From contig JAFYKU010000042.1 of NCBI GenBank assembly GCA_017537405.1, forward strand, positions 1 to 7,282: a stretch of DNA of 7,282 nt, written 5' to 3'. This stretch comes from Clostridia bacterium (GTDB lineage Bacteria > Bacillota > Clostridia > Christensenellales > UBA1242). This document shows, piece by piece, positions 7,280 through 7,282 of this stretch (position 1 is its first letter; every line of letters begins with the position of its first letter). Under the pieces are notes generated by a model, which saw only the letters and a program-made list of their open reading frames with translations, was not told the DNA's origin and ran no database searches. The translations under genes and the position numbers were made by a program.

Positions 7280-7282
7280 AAG

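Noticed and set aside
1..7282. Mobile element, CRISPR array, riboswitch or new defence system
   Set aside because: No transposase, spaced direct repeats, terminal inverted repeats or atypical genes are visible; nearly all the DNA is taken by four conserved housekeeping-type genes.

Overview
The window carries four genes, all on the minus strand, packed into about 7.2 kb with gaps of 57, 31 and 7 bases. In transcription order (right to left) they are dnaE (DNA polymerase III alpha subunit), typA/bipA (ribosome-associated GTPase), a SpoVB/MurJ-like polytopic flippase and a small HU-family DNA-binding protein. All four end in TAA. No intrinsic terminator is visible on the minus strand in the three gaps, so co-transcription as one operon is plausible.

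The organism looks like a low-to-moderate-GC Bacillota, most likely an uncultured Clostridia-type lineage. Three things suggest this. The DnaE keeps a full set of PHP-domain metal ligands and a C-terminus of the kind seen in Clostridia. The flippase carries the RGYFQG...PTAVSQIxEQ signature of the SpoVB/YtgP group. A SpoVB-like gene followed directly by an HU gene recalls the spoVB-(mazG)-hup neighbourhood of Firmicutes. This is inference from protein character and gene order, without a database search. The coding strand has more G than C in the stretches I counted, as expected for leading-strand genes.

Region by region: 1-74 is a short non-coding or gene-end stretch with two adjacent inverted repeats, the second followed by a T-run in the plus direction. 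75-347 is HU. 355-1713 is the flippase, with a GTG start. 1745-3577 is typA, whose frame is open to 3631 although I favour the internal start. 3635-7264 is dnaE, complete, with its start codon 18 bases from the window edge. Directly upstream of dnaE is a strong extended -10 promoter element, placed so that transcription would begin at or next to the A of the ATG.

The genes fit a growth and chromosome-maintenance set: replication (DnaE), nucleoid packing (HU), ribosome function (TypA) and envelope precursor export (flippase). No mobile element, CRISPR array, tRNA, rRNA or recognisable new defence or biosynthetic system is visible. The most unusual signals are the lack of a normally placed Shine-Dalgarno sequence before any of the four genes together with -10-like elements set directly against two starts, an acidic insertion in DnaE, the short 12-helix flippase and the unexplained tandem hairpins at the left edge.
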